Origin: Methanosarcina sp. 2.H.T.1A.6
GTDB taxonomy: Archaea > Halobacteriota > Methanosarcinia > Methanosarcinales > Methanosarcinaceae
DNA length: 64,000 nt
NCBI RefSeq assembly: GCF_000979455.1
Contig: NZ_JJOY01000028.1
Span: forward strand, 32,153 to 96,152
Direction of reading: 5' to 3'
Position numbers and translations under genes: made by a program
Shown here: in pieces, positions 9,434 through 19,264 of the stretch
Numbering within the stretch: position 1 is the stretch's first letter
Layout: each line of letters begins with the position of its first letter
Notes under the pieces: generated by a model
Databases searched by the model: none
Told to the model about the DNA's origin: nothing
The model's input: only the letters and a program-made list of their open reading frames with translations

Positions 9434-10043
9434 ATATTTTACACCATTTTAAATTTTATCTAGTAAATGTCATACAATTTATAAAACTTCAATATGCTTA
9501 ATCAAGTATTTAGGTTTTACTTCGCCAGTTCAGGTTTCGCCTGATTTGATCACTGAGATTTCCATTCGTTTGTCTTCCTTTTATTTAGAGGAGCCGAGGT
9601 TCATTGTGATGCTCTTGAAAATATGCTTAGCACCTATATTCGGCAGGTCGACATTAGATTTTGAGTATTTTTGCTGAGGGTGTTTTTTAAACATTATGTA
9701 AATATGAAGTGGGTTTGAAACTGGTTAACATATGACCCAAATCTCACGACATATATAAACAATGAGCCGTTTTTGCAATAATGTTTAGTATCAAGGATAA
9801 TGTGTTTTCCAGCAAAAACACTATCAGTAAAAATATTGCGAAAAAAACAATTTACCTGCCGAAAGCAGGTTAGCATCTTATTTTTCTTCCATTCCAATTG
9901 ATAGTAAGATCAAGTTGCTGGCAGATTTCAATCTGTAATTTTTCAAAACACTGCTCACAATAATGGAGAAATTGCCAGCGAACGCATTCAGAGAAGGATG
10001 ATCCTTGGCAATGAAATTCTGTTTTTTGTATCTCATTTATCTT
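9434..10043. other. Intergenic region without a supported gene
   Basis: These 610 bases lie between the Yip1 gene and the end of the first ABC operon. A 67-codon minus-strand reading frame at 9694-9897 has no recognisable features. A small hairpin TCAGG/CCTGA occurs near 9533-9547. I see nothing else that can be supported; the region may contain a decayed gene. Confidence 0.4.
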
Positions 10044-10928
10044 TTACAAAGTAATATCTTTTCTAAGAAATGTAATGAAATTTATTATTAGAAGTATAAT
10101 AGGTGTTATTATCAGCACTACAATGTTCATCCAGAATTCTCTAAAACACTGAGTGAGAGTATATCTAGTATCAAAAATCCCTCTAATGATTGGTTCTACG
10201 TTAACTCCCATAAAACTCAAATCAGCTCTGCCAGTTACAGCCTCTGCATAGTGATGCAGTGGTGATAGATTCAAAAGTTGCGTGATCAATATCCCTTCAT
10301 TCGATGCTTGACCTGTCAATATGGCAACAACTGTCTTGAGAATTGCACCAAATAATATGCAGATAAAAATCCATATAACAATGTTGCAGGTTAGTGAATC
10401 AGTGGAGTTTTTTACTATCGTGGAGATTAAAATTGCGATTCCCAAAAATGTCACCGCATAGAAAAATGTGAGAATTGCGAACACGGCTATTCTGATAAGT
10501 TCCGAGTATCCGACCTCAACTCCATAAAAGATCAAGAGTGTTCCTACAGATACAAAAACCGAAAATACAACTATAGCAGCTATCAATAACATTGATCCAA
10601 GTAATTTCCCTGCGAGAATATTATCCCTGAATATTGGATGAGTTAATAACACATTCAGTGATCCGGATTTCTGTTCTCTGACAACTGCATCAAATCCCAG
10701 AGCTATGCCAACCAACGGAGTAAATTGGGATATCATTTTGACATGAATGCTACTCAGGAGGACTGAATTATTACCATATGCCATGGAACCGACCATCACG
10801 GAACCAAGCATATAGGTAGAGGCAAATACTATTACGGTATATGTTGCAAGCAACACCAAAAATCCGGCATCTTGAAGATGGTCAGCAGCTTCTTTTTGAG
10901 CAACCACAAATACATTATTATTTTTCAT
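10044..10928 (-). CDS. ABC-2 (NosY-like) permease, cassette A, second permease
   Basis: A 294-residue permease with about six membrane segments, the last gene of a five-gene minus-strand operon. It begins VFVVAQKEAADHL, a short amphipathic N-terminus shared by all eight permeases in this region. It carries their hallmark loop LLTHPIFRDNILAGK near residues 90-105, the SPLHHYAEAVTG segment near 220 and GIFDTRYTL near 250, and ends in a hydrophobic helix followed by FLRKDI. NosY-type permeases pair with an ABC ATPase for export or for delivery of a protein or metal factor; here the ATPase is encoded two genes upstream of the permease pair. The start is 5 bases after the stop of the preceding permease. 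Confidence 0.85.
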   Translation of the reverse strand: MKNNNVFVVAQKEAADHLQDAGFLVLLATYTVIVFASTYMLGSVMVGSMAYGNNSVLLSSIHVKMISQFTPLVGIALGFDAVVREQKSGSLNVLLTHPIFRDNILAGKLLGSMLLIAAIVVFSVFVSVGTLLIFYGVEVGYSELIRIAVFAILTFFYAVTFLGIAILISTIVKNSTDSLTCNIVIWIFICILFGAILKTVVAILTGQASNEGILITQLLNLSPLHHYAEAVTGRADLSFMGVNVEPIIRGIFDTRYTLTQCFREFWMNIVVLIITPIILLIINFITFLRKDITL

Positions 10929-10933
10929 TCAAA

Positions 10934-11839
10934 TTACCCCATATCCTTTGATACATCCTGACGCAAAAATGTTATAAATGCTATTATAATCAAAAAGATA
11001 GGAGTAATAATCAAAATTAAAACATTTATCCAGAGGTCATTCCACCACTGTTTCAGGGTGTATTCCATGTCAAATATACCTCTCACGTTTGGTCTCTCAC
11101 TCGAGACACCTCCCCAACTTAAACTAGGACTACCACTTACTGCCATAGCATAATGATGTGCTGGCGTCAATTTTTGAATATCTGCGTTGAGTCCTAAAAA
11201 ACGCTCATTATTGTCTAAATCCGTGGGTTTATGATCGGTTACAATAGAAGCAGTTGTAGCACAAATCATACCAAATACAATACATAACACAACCCAGATC
11301 GCTATGTTGTATACTAGTGATTTCGTTGCGTTTTTTGTCACAATCGAACTAAGTATGCCAAGTGACAGAAATATTGATAGATATAAGTATGTAAGAATTG
11401 CAAAGATTACCAATCGGTTCAGAATTGGTGAACTTAACTCGGTTCCTGATGCCAAAAGTATTGTTCCGAGAACTGTGAAAATTGATATAAATACTACCAG
11501 AATTAGTGTAATCATTGCTCCAAGTGTTTTTCCAGCAATGATATCATCCCTATATATTGGATGCGTCATAAGCACACTCAAAGACCCGGACTCCCGCTCT
11601 TTGCTAATTGCATCGAAGCCAAGTGCAATTCCCATAAATGGCAAGAAAAGGGAAACAATATGAGAGATGTCAAGATAACCTCTGGATATGGAATTCCCTT
11701 CGGGCCCAATTCCAGAACCATAACTTAGAGAGAAAACAATAGTAGTGAATACCAGGACAAGTATTGCAAACCTCGGACTCCATATATTGTCTGCAAATTC
11801 TTTTTGTGCGATTACAAACATATTCCGGTACTTTTCCAC
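10934..11839 (-). CDS. ABC-2 (NosY-like) permease, cassette A, first permease
   Basis: A 301-residue permease of the same family as its downstream neighbour, with FVIAQKEFADNIW at the start, the loop LMTHPIYRDDIIAGK, TPAHHYAMAVSG near residue 230 and a C-terminal FLRQDV. About six membrane segments are predicted from hydrophobic stretches. It probably forms a heterodimer with the 10044-10928 product, using the ATPase at 13615-14625. It starts 14 bases after the stop of the propeller gene, so the three are very likely co-transcribed and co-translated. The cargo is unknown. Confidence 0.85.
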   Translation of the reverse strand: MEKYRNMFVIAQKEFADNIWSPRFAILVLVFTTIVFSLSYGSGIGPEGNSISRGYLDISHIVSLFLPFMGIALGFDAISKERESGSLSVLMTHPIYRDDIIAGKTLGAMITLILVVFISIFTVLGTILLASGTELSSPILNRLVIFAILTYLYLSIFLSLGILSSIVTKNATKSLVYNIAIWVVLCIVFGMICATTASIVTDHKPTDLDNNERFLGLNADIQKLTPAHHYAMAVSGSPSLSWGGVSSERPNVRGIFDMEYTLKQWWNDLWINVLILIITPIFLIIIAFITFLRQDVSKDMG

Positions 11840-11853
11840 AATTAACCCTCACA

Positions 11854-13452
11854 CTATTTTTTATGTATGCAGACGAATGCAATTAATACCCCAATAAATG
11901 CAATAATTGCAGGAAATCCAGGTAATCCAGAAGTGTTTGAAGTGGTATCTTCAGTGCCATTTACTTTTGAATGTTCGTCTATATCTTTTTTGATAATTAC
12001 AGCTTCGGATGCAGTACTGTTTGAGTAATTTCCTGCAGATGTTTGTGTGTGGGTACCTTGTTCATGTATTCCAAAAATAATATTATCTACAGCAATGAAG
12101 TGTCCGGATGGGTCTATACTTAACCTATCAAAATCGTTCGATAGTAGTTGTGTGTTCCACATATCATGTGTGCTGGTGTTTAGTACTGAGAGCTCATGAT
12201 CTTTAACGAATAGAACATCTGTACCTTCCCACGAGTAATAGAGTACATTCTCAATTGTCAATATATCTGATCCGTTGAGTAAAAATAGGTCATAAGTTCT
12301 TGTATAAGATGGAGTCGGGGAGTTGGGATTGAGACTGACTGCTGAGATACAACCATTAGGCACCACCCTACCGTCAATATCTTTATCCTTCTCGATCAGT
12401 TTTTTCATCTCTCCTGTTATTGAGAGAGAATACAGTGCACATGAATCATCAGAACATTTTTTAGTTAGAATCTTTTCACTGTCTGGATACCATTGTATCA
12501 CCCTTGAAGAACCAGTAGTAAAAGTTTTAATTTTTATAGGCTTCTCCAGGTCTTCATCCATAAAATATATATCGTAACTGACATCATCTATTTTTTCTGA
12601 TGTTTTAATCTCATAGAATAGTAATTTTTTACTATCCTGACTCCATTTTTCGCCATACATTCCAACCTGCTCTGCAGAGTAAATCGGATTTAATGTTCCA
12701 TTTTCAATATCTAAAATAATAATCTCGTGGCTGTTTTTTGAAAACACAATTTTCTTACCATCTGGAGACCATTCCATATCGTCTATTTCTACGTTATCAC
12801 CCGATATGCTAAAATTAAAATCATTTTTTTCATCCATATCGTAAATGATAATTTTTCCAGACACGAGTAAAGCTATTTTATTCTCTTTTGGAGACCATTT
12901 AAAGTTAGATAAACCGGTTTCTAATCCTATCATTTTTGAATCTAATTCTACCTTTTCAATAAGATTTAGATCATTTGACATAACGAAAAGACTGGCAGAT
13001 TTTATCTTATACCTGCTTCCTTCTACCAGCTCCATATATGCAAAATAATCACCAGATTGGCTCCATACAGGAGGAGTAATTGTTTTTCCACCATTTCTGG
13101 AAGTCATTTCTGCCCATGCAAAACGCGTTATTCCAGATCCATCCGCATTTGCTGCATACAACGCATCTACACCACCAAACTTAGTTTTTCCTTTCGGATA
13201 TGCACTAACAAAAACATCAATCAGCATATGGCTGCCATCAGGGCTCCAGATTATATCAAAAACAGGTTTATTTCCGATATCAAGGCGGTTCGTGTCCACA
13301 AGACTTATGATATCTTTACCCACTGTCTTATTCAAGTCAGATACTACGCTTACATTCGTTTGGTTTAGACTACCACTTGCAGAAACTGGTTGAAAAGAAG
13401 TACAAATTAGAGCAGTGACCATCAGTATTAATGTGATCTGTTTATTGAACAT
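11854..13452 (-). CDS. Secreted TolB-like beta-propeller with PGF-CTERM anchor, cassette A
   Basis: A 532-residue protein with a signal peptide (hydrophobic residues 8-24, then SASGS) and a series of WSPDG-type blades (IIWSPDGSHMLIDV, PVWSQSGDYFAY, FKWSPKENKIAL, MEWSPDGKKIVF, EKWSQDSKKLLF, IQWYPDSEKI), i.e. a six- or seven-blade propeller like TolB. After a Ser/Thr-rich linker the C-terminus has LPGF, a hydrophobic helix and IHKK, which is the PGF-CTERM pattern recognised by archaeosortase A and replaced by a lipid anchor. It thus should face the outside of the cell. It sits between the ATPase gene (162 bases upstream) and the two permeases. A role as ligand-binding or docking subunit is inference. 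Confidence 0.8.
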   Translation of the reverse strand: MFNKQITLILMVTALICTSFQPVSASGSLNQTNVSVVSDLNKTVGKDIISLVDTNRLDIGNKPVFDIIWSPDGSHMLIDVFVSAYPKGKTKFGGVDALYAANADGSGITRFAWAEMTSRNGGKTITPPVWSQSGDYFAYMELVEGSRYKIKSASLFVMSNDLNLIEKVELDSKMIGLETGLSNFKWSPKENKIALLVSGKIIIYDMDEKNDFNFSISGDNVEIDDMEWSPDGKKIVFSKNSHEIIILDIENGTLNPIYSAEQVGMYGEKWSQDSKKLLFYEIKTSEKIDDVSYDIYFMDEDLEKPIKIKTFTTGSSRVIQWYPDSEKILTKKCSDDSCALYSLSITGEMKKLIEKDKDIDGRVVPNGCISAVSLNPNSPTPSYTRTYDLFLLNGSDILTIENVLYYSWEGTDVLFVKDHELSVLNTSTHDMWNTQLLSNDFDRLSIDPSGHFIAVDNIIFGIHEQGTHTQTSAGNYSNSTASEAVIIKKDIDEHSKVNGTEDTTSNTSGLPGFPAIIAFIGVLIAFVCIHKK

Positions 13453-13614
13453 TCAATCCTTCTCCATAGGTCATCGGCTAAAGATTTTTCTTGCTTGTAT
13501 GCTATCAATTGGGTAGTGGGGGCGAGTCATTGATCAAATCTAAAAAAACGAGCACCCACTCCATAAAGGTGATTTATGACGATTCCATGATCAATAAATG
13601 ATGCATAAATACTC

Positions 13615-14625
13615 TTATGTCCCCTCAATAATTTTGAGGAACAGTTTCTGCAGATTCATTTCTTCTTCCTCAAACATGGATACCGTGCCGCCTGCGGTTT
13701 TGATGGCTTTTGCAATCTCTGTACGGAGCTTCATTTTTGTATTCACATACAGAGTCACACCCTGAATTTCAAGGGCCTGCACACCCTCTACATTCTTTAT
13801 GGCTTCTGCAGCTTCAGAGAGAGGAATATCCTGAACCTCAAGCAAATAACGCACTCCTTCCTTTGCCCTTACAATATCCCGCAAATCCTCTACCGAACCT
13901 ACTGCAAGCAGCTTTCCCCTTGCTATTATTGCTATTCTGTCACATATCTCTTCGACCTCTTCCATAGAATGCGAGCTCAGAAAAACAGTAACTCCTTTGC
14001 TCCGGTTCAGGTCCTTTATAAGGTCCCTCATCATCTGGGCTCCAAGGGGGTCGATACCGCTTGTTGGCTCGTCAAGGAAAAGGACCAGAGGTTCGTTGAT
14101 CAAAGCCTGAGCAAGCCCGAAACGCTTTCGCATGCCTGTGGAAAAGCCGCCTGTTTTCTGGTCGATGGCACGGGCAAGGCCGACGGTTTCAAGCAGGCTT
14201 ACGATCCGCTGTTCCCTGATTTTGGAATCCATATTATAGAGCTTTGCATAAAACCGCAGGTTCTGTCTTGCAGTGAGATTATCATAAAAACCGGCAGGCT
14301 CAGGAAGGACACCTGTTGTTTCCCTTATGTTTATTACCTCACGGACTATATCGAAACCTGCAACTTTCCCGCTTCCTTCGCTTGGTTCAAGCAGTCCGAT
14401 AAGCATTTTCATAGTTGTGGTCTTTCCGGCCCCGTTTGGCCCGACAAAGCCGAATACCTCTCCTTTTCTTACCTGCAGGTTCAGGTTGTCAACTGCACGG
14501 ATCTGGTTTTCCTTTCCGAAAATTTTACTCAAATGAATGGTTTCTATTGCAAATTGGTCTGTGTGCTGTACAATTTCACTTTGCTCAAATTCCAAACCTG
14601 TTGATTCCAAACCTGTTGATTCCAT
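13615..14625 (-). CDS. ABC transporter ATPase (NosF/CcmA-like), only ATPase in the array
   Basis: A 336-residue nucleotide-binding subunit. Walker A GPNGAGKT is at residues 62-69, the signature is FSTGM at 161-165 (a variant of LSGGQ usual in ABC-2 exporters), Walker B LVLFLDEP is near 180-187, and the H-loop His is at 219. A C-terminal extension of about 100 residues is typical of DrrA/NosF-type ATPases. The N-terminus has a duplicated ESTGL from a 15-bp tandem repeat, so the true start could be a little downstream. It starts 2 bases after the stop of the NEW3-type protein gene. Eight permeases in four pairs occur within 18 kb and this is the only ATPase among them, so it may serve them all. 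Confidence 0.92.
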   Translation of the reverse strand: MESTGLESTGLEFEQSEIVQHTDQFAIETIHLSKIFGKENQIRAVDNLNLQVRKGEVFGFVGPNGAGKTTTMKMLIGLLEPSEGSGKVAGFDIVREVINIRETTGVLPEPAGFYDNLTARQNLRFYAKLYNMDSKIREQRIVSLLETVGLARAIDQKTGGFSTGMRKRFGLAQALINEPLVLFLDEPTSGIDPLGAQMMRDLIKDLNRSKGVTVFLSSHSMEEVEEICDRIAIIARGKLLAVGSVEDLRDIVRAKEGVRYLLEVQDIPLSEAAEAIKNVEGVQALEIQGVTLYVNTKMKLRTEIAKAIKTAGGTVSMFEEEEMNLQKLFLKIIEGT

Positions 14626-14627
14626 AT

Positions 14628-16199
14628 TTACCGCCTTCCGAATTTACGTACTACAAAAACAAGCACAAGGACTGCAAATCCAAGCATTGCGATCCCAAGA
14701 AGCCCACTGCTTGCTGATTTTTCAATATTTACTTTGATACTTTTCTCAGAGCTCATAAAGTCGTCACTCTTTGCCCGTATGAAAATTTCCTTAACACCGG
14801 AGCCTGCATTGGCATTTGCAGTAATCTCTACAGGAATGCTTCTGGACTCTCCTGCTTCCAGCTTTTCTATTGTCCCAAAACTCCGGATCTGAGTGCTGAT
14901 ACCGCTGACAGAGTTAATTTCTAGAGTGACGTCTTTTAGCTCTTCGTCCCCCTGATTTGAGACGATGACCTGTATTTGAGCGGTACCTCCGGGATTCAGT
15001 GCCAGTTCGCTGGAGCTTGAATCAATTTTGAGCAGCTCTTCATTTTCGATGTTATTGTTGATACTTACCTCAAGCTGCTGTGTAACTTTTTTGTTTCCGT
15101 TTGCCGCTGCCACTGTGACCGGATAAAGCCCTCCTGTAGCGTTCTGAGAAGGCTTTACCTTTACTGTAAAAGCCTGCTCCTCTCCTGCTTTTAGCATAAG
15201 GGAAGCAAGCCTTTGTTCCTTGTTTTCTTTATTGACAAAGTCCACTTTCCAGCCTTCAGGAAGGCTCAGGACTTCAAGGTCAAGTTTAAGCGACTGATCA
15301 TACCGGTTTTTCAGGGTAACTGCAAATTCCGCAGTTTTTTCAGGCCGGATTCCAATCCCGACCACATTGGAACTCAGGTCTACATACGCACTTAGATCCT
15401 CATCATGCGCAAGTTCAGGGTTTATGCTTACACTGACCGGCAAAAATACGCTCTGGTTTCCTTTTTCCGGACATGCTGCTATCAAAATTTCATAATCTCC
15501 TTCTGTTGCATTGAGAGGAGGATTTATGAGAATTTTAAATTCCTGACTCCCGTCTCCAGGAACTCCTAACCTCGTAATTCTTGCTCCGTCTGTGGAAAGC
15601 AGGTCAACTCCCCACTGCTCGGGTTTTGATACAAGAAATATCCGAAAGTTTGCTCTACTATCATATTTATTTTCCACAAAAGCCCCAAAGCTGACAGGAA
15701 TTCCCGGATGTGTCTTTTTTCCCGGAATATCAGAATAAATTTCCAGGTTAGGCATTGCAGCTCTGTCAACCGTTATCGTAAATTCCCTATATATCGTATC
15801 ATCAGATTTTCTGACGTTTTCCCCATAGGGGCGAAGACCTATTTTTAGAGTATACTCACCGTCTTTTGTATTTTCAGGGATTCTGACTTTAAGAACCAGT
15901 TCTTTTTCAGCTGCCTTTTCAGGCAGGGTGATGTGGCTTACCTGACTTCCATCTGCATATATGCCTGCAGTCCAGCCTTCGGGGACTTTGCTTGTGAAAA
16001 GCATAACTGATGTGCTCTCAGAAGTATTGTATCCCTTTTCCACAGTAAAGCTGAACTCCACAAGGTCCCCTGGCCTTGCAACCTTTCCACTGATGTCGTT
16101 TCCAACTGTGATCTTGGCAAAGTCAGCTCCGGCAGGAAATGGCATAAAAATAAACAACATGAATAACACAAGGAGGAATTTTGCTTCATTTTCAGGCAC
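14628..16199 (-). CDS. NEW3-domain (COG1470-like) membrane-anchored accessory protein
   Basis: A 523-residue protein with a signal peptide (residues 7-25) and four or five immunoglobulin-like NEW3 units. Each has the pattern of a 'P-G-x-x-V/A-x-F-x-V-x-V-x-N' strand followed by 'LPEGW'- or 'NATEGDYEI'-like turns (for example GVPGDGSQEFKILINPPLN, LPEGWKVDF, LKAGEEQAFTVKVKP). One C-terminal membrane helix ends in RKFGRR. COG1470-like proteins are frequent neighbours of ABC-2 transporters in archaea, and this gene leads the operon with the ATPase 2 bases behind it. It starts with GTG, preceded by GAGGA. It probably acts outside the membrane with the transporter; the exact role is unknown. Confidence 0.8.
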   Translation of the reverse strand: MPENEAKFLLVLFMLFIFMPFPAGADFAKITVGNDISGKVARPGDLVEFSFTVEKGYNTSESTSVMLFTSKVPEGWTAGIYADGSQVSHITLPEKAAEKELVLKVRIPENTKDGEYTLKIGLRPYGENVRKSDDTIYREFTITVDRAAMPNLEIYSDIPGKKTHPGIPVSFGAFVENKYDSRANFRIFLVSKPEQWGVDLLSTDGARITRLGVPGDGSQEFKILINPPLNATEGDYEILIAACPEKGNQSVFLPVSVSINPELAHDEDLSAYVDLSSNVVGIGIRPEKTAEFAVTLKNRYDQSLKLDLEVLSLPEGWKVDFVNKENKEQRLASLMLKAGEEQAFTVKVKPSQNATGGLYPVTVAAANGNKKVTQQLEVSINNNIENEELLKIDSSSSELALNPGGTAQIQVIVSNQGDEELKDVTLEINSVSGISTQIRSFGTIEKLEAGESRSIPVEITANANAGSGVKEIFIRAKSDDFMSSEKSIKVNIEKSASSGLLGIAMLGFAVLVLVFVVRKFGRR

Positions 16200-16665
16200 T
16201 TATATCCGTCCTCAAAAACATCATACATGTAACAATCAGGAAAAATTAGTTGAGCTTTAAGCAGGGCTGTAAGGTTCAGCTGATAAAAACCATTGACTTT
16301 TTTCACATCTCATGGATCAGCTTCAATTCCCAAAACTCTACTTCATCCTGAAAAATATCTATCCTTTTCTAAAAAAAATTATTTGCTTATAAGTTTTCCG
16401 GCCAGTTTCTCGAACTATCAGGAAATAATGCTTAGATTTTGATAACTCATTTTTATAATAATAACAAGTGCGAATTGTTAGAGACTTTGGACATAAAAGT
16501 TATATTCATGAAAAAAAGTAGCAAGTTATGGAGTTCAACCGGCGTGGAAAAAACGATTAAACTCCAACCCCTTAAAGAGGCAAATCTGCATAGTTTTAAG
16601 ATTACTTAATACTTACATTTTTTTAAAGATTACAATCGCTTTCTAAATTTGGACGGGAATTTTAT
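16200..16665. promoter_or_regulatory. Divergent promoter region of the two propeller operons
   Basis: These 466 bases separate the minus-strand operon A from the plus-strand cassette B. The left part has a possible minus-strand TATA (CTTATAAG at about 16384-16391). The right part (16380-16520) is alignable with 28440-28600: GAACTATCA, ATGCTTA and TCATTTTT follow in the same order, and then a promoter-like block at 16474-16510 (ATTGTTAGAGACTTTGGAC, AAAAGTTATATTC). GGACGGG before 16666 is the ribosome binding site of cassette B. Confidence 0.4.
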
Positions 16666-18387
16666 ATGTTAAAAAATATTGTGGCAGTTATATTTTTGTT
16701 GTTGTTTGCTACAAATGTAGCGTCAGCAAACCCGGTATCCAGAGATTCAAATATTAACGTTACATCGCTTGACAAAATTCTTCAGTTCGAAGAAGGGTTC
16801 ATAGTAACCTCAACAGCATGGAGTCCCGATGGACAATATTTACTGGTAACCTGCTCCAAATGGATTCCTCCCTCAACTAATATTGTTAAACATTACTTAT
16901 TAGACACGAATTCTCATACTTTCGGGGAAATTGATTATGAGGTCCATGGCCCGGATACCAATGGCATATTGCAAGCAAAGTGGACCCCCTCTGGTGACAA
17001 AATATGCTTTGAAGTTTCAGGATATGGACCAACGGGGCCTGGTAATTGTTATATATTTTGCAACCCGGACGGAACGAATTTAAGGGGTGTAGGGACCAAC
17101 TTTACCGATCTTTCAAAGATATTAGAGAACCTTGGGGATATTGGTTTTCAAAGGAATCTGAAGTGGAGTCCTGATTATAGTAAAATTGTGTTTGAGTGGC
17201 AAAAACCCGGAAGCTCTTCTACTATAGTATATATAGCAGATGGAAATGGAAAAAATGCACATGAACTTTCTTCAGCTACATATCCACAACCTGTCTGGTA
17301 TGACTCAGATAAAATCTTTATTGTTAAAGATGAAGGAAATATAGAGCTTCTCAGTGAAGGCGGTGATTTAATTCAGAATTTTCAACCGGAGAATAAAGAT
17401 GAAAAATACTGTGTTTTTTCACTCAGCCCTGACAGAAAGAAAATCCTCTTAGTTTCAGGGTTACCAGGTAGCTTCGATTCACAGACTTATATCTCTAATA
17501 CCGATGGTTCAAATTTAAAAGGAAACATTTCTTATTATGATGGAGACAATCCAGAAGATACCAATCTCTTGACAAAAGAATATTGGCAGCCAAATGGTTC
17601 GCTTCTTCTGGTACGTCAGAATGGGAATCTGTATATTGTAGAGGGAGACGAAAACAATAAGCGTCTTTTGTATGAAAGCAATGCCAGCGAACCTCAGTGG
17701 TTCCCTGATGGAAAGAAAATACTGTTTGTTGAAAATGGATACAAGCTATATTCAATCAACGTTGACGGAACCAACCTAACCTTTATCACTAATTTCGGAT
17801 CGACACCATCTCATTCCTGGTATAATTCAGACAAAATCGATCGTTTTTCAATTTATTCGATAAGTCCGTCTGGTGATGTTATTGTATTTGCTTCTGCCCT
17901 TAACCCAGCTACCGGAAAATTTTATGAAAATGGAACTGATAAAATTATTGAAAGTGCGAATGACTCATCTAAATATTCAAGCATTGCTGCCCCTTTGTTT
18001 ATTGTTAATTCCAATGGTTCCAATCTCACTCAGGTGACACCCACAACAAGGGGTAGATTCGATATGCTCCGAAAGTGGAGACCTGATGGAAAACAATTTA
18101 CGATTGAGTCTTATTCCCTTTATATAACTGATTGGGAAGACTCTTTGGTCGAGTTAAACAATCAAAACTCTTCTTCTATGTGGACTAATATGCCTGTAAA
18201 GGAAATTATCGGGGGTGGAAAATCTGGCAACTTTGATAAAGTTCAAATCAAAGAACCAGGTTCCAAAAACACATCGCAGGTTACTGAGAGTCAAGAAATT
18301 ATCAAGCAATCTCCGTCCTTTATGTTTTTACAACTATTTACCTGCATAATGGGAATTTGGCTACTGCATAAAAGCCGGGAGATATGA
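16666..18387 (+). CDS. Secreted TolB-like beta-propeller, cassette B
   Basis: A 573-residue secreted protein. It has a signal peptide (residues 4-21 ending ATNVASA), blades with WSPDGQYLL, WTPSGDKICF, WSPDYSKIVF, LSPDRKKILL, WQPNGSLLL, WFPDGKKILF and WRPDGKQF motifs, and a C-terminal hydrophobic helix. The tail reads SPSF, hydrophobic helix, HKSRE, a variant of the PGF-CTERM signal in which SF replaces GF; a simple membrane anchor is the alternative. The ATG follows GGACGGG. It is closely similar to the cassette C propeller (20288-22009) over its full length, with stretches such as YISNTDGSNLKGNIS shared exactly. Two permease genes follow at once. No ATPase gene accompanies this cassette. Confidence 0.8.
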   Translation: MLKNIVAVIFLLLFATNVASANPVSRDSNINVTSLDKILQFEEGFIVTSTAWSPDGQYLLVTCSKWIPPSTNIVKHYLLDTNSHTFGEIDYEVHGPDTNGILQAKWTPSGDKICFEVSGYGPTGPGNCYIFCNPDGTNLRGVGTNFTDLSKILENLGDIGFQRNLKWSPDYSKIVFEWQKPGSSSTIVYIADGNGKNAHELSSATYPQPVWYDSDKIFIVKDEGNIELLSEGGDLIQNFQPENKDEKYCVFSLSPDRKKILLVSGLPGSFDSQTYISNTDGSNLKGNISYYDGDNPEDTNLLTKEYWQPNGSLLLVRQNGNLYIVEGDENNKRLLYESNASEPQWFPDGKKILFVENGYKLYSINVDGTNLTFITNFGSTPSHSWYNSDKIDRFSIYSISPSGDVIVFASALNPATGKFYENGTDKIIESANDSSKYSSIAAPLFIVNSNGSNLTQVTPTTRGRFDMLRKWRPDGKQFTIESYSLYITDWEDSLVELNNQNSSSMWTNMPVKEIIGGGKSGNFDKVQIKEPGSKNTSQVTESQEIIKQSPSFMFLQLFTCIMGIWLLHKSREI

Positions 18388-18391
18388 TATT

Positions 18392-19252
18392 GTGAACAAA
18401 GACAGCGTTTTAACACTGGCGCAAAAAGAATTCTCGGACAAATTGTATGAGCCCAGTTTTATTATACTGCTGGCCATCTTTACGGGCACTATATTTGCAT
18501 ATTTGCAAAATCGTGCAGGTGGAGATAATTTTGGGGATGTCGTCCAGGTGATTGCAGTATTTTTTCCGTTAATAGGCATAGCCCTTGGATATGACGGGAT
18601 CATTAAAGAAAAAAATAGCAAAAGCCTCAATGTTTTATTGACACAACCGGTTTTCAGGGATAATATTATTACAGGTAAATTCCTGGGGATTTCAATAACT
18701 CTTGCTCTGGTAGTATTTTTATCCCTCGTAATAATTGCAGCTTCAGACTTTATTATTTCCGGAAAAATTGCTGAGTTTGATTCCCTCTTGCGGCTGTTTA
18801 TTTTCGGGATATTTACCTTTCTTTATCTTTTACTTTTTGCCGCATTTGGGCTTTTTACTTCAGTCTGGTGTAAAACCGAAATTGAGTCCCTTACCTTTGG
18901 AGTTTTTGTCTGGATCAATATGTGTTTCGCCCTTGGCCCCACTATAATAATGCTGGCGTCTTTCGCATCAGGTCAAACACTGTTTGATATGACAAAAGAA
19001 TTTGCTTCTACAGCATCCTCATTTTACAATATATCGCCTTTGCATCATTTTGCTGAGGTAACCGTTGGAGCCCAGGATTTGAGTTTTTATGGAGGGTTCA
19101 ATGTTCAGAATGATGTACATGGATTTCTGGATACCGGCTATTCACTATCTTACCTGCTTGGATATTACTGGCAAAACGTGATGATTTTACTAATTCTTCC
19201 GCTTCTGTTTCTGGCAGCCTCATACATTTCACTTTTGAGAGATGATATTTAA
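18392..19252 (+). CDS. ABC-2 (NosY-like) permease, cassette B, first permease
   Basis: A 286-residue permease with about six membrane segments. It shows TLAQKEFSDKLYEPSF at the start, the family loop LLTQPVFRDNIITGK (Gln in place of the usual His), ISPLHHFAEVTVG near residue 220, GFLDTGYSL and a final LLRDDI. The start is GTG, 4 bases after the propeller stop, with GGGAGAT as ribosome binding site. It is most similar to the cassette C counterpart at 22014-22871. It likely forms a permease pair with the next gene and needs an ATPase from elsewhere, the nearest being the one at 13615-14625. Confidence 0.85.
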   Translation: MNKDSVLTLAQKEFSDKLYEPSFIILLAIFTGTIFAYLQNRAGGDNFGDVVQVIAVFFPLIGIALGYDGIIKEKNSKSLNVLLTQPVFRDNIITGKFLGISITLALVVFLSLVIIAASDFIISGKIAEFDSLLRLFIFGIFTFLYLLLFAAFGLFTSVWCKTEIESLTFGVFVWINMCFALGPTIIMLASFASGQTLFDMTKEFASTASSFYNISPLHHFAEVTVGAQDLSFYGGFNVQNDVHGFLDTGYSLSYLLGYYWQNVMILLILPLLFLAASYISLLRDDI

Positions 19253-19264
19253 GGAGGAAATAAC

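Noticed and set aside
9694..9897. 67-codon minus-strand reading frame
   Set aside because: No ribosome binding site, no domain, odd composition; it looks like chance or a remnant.
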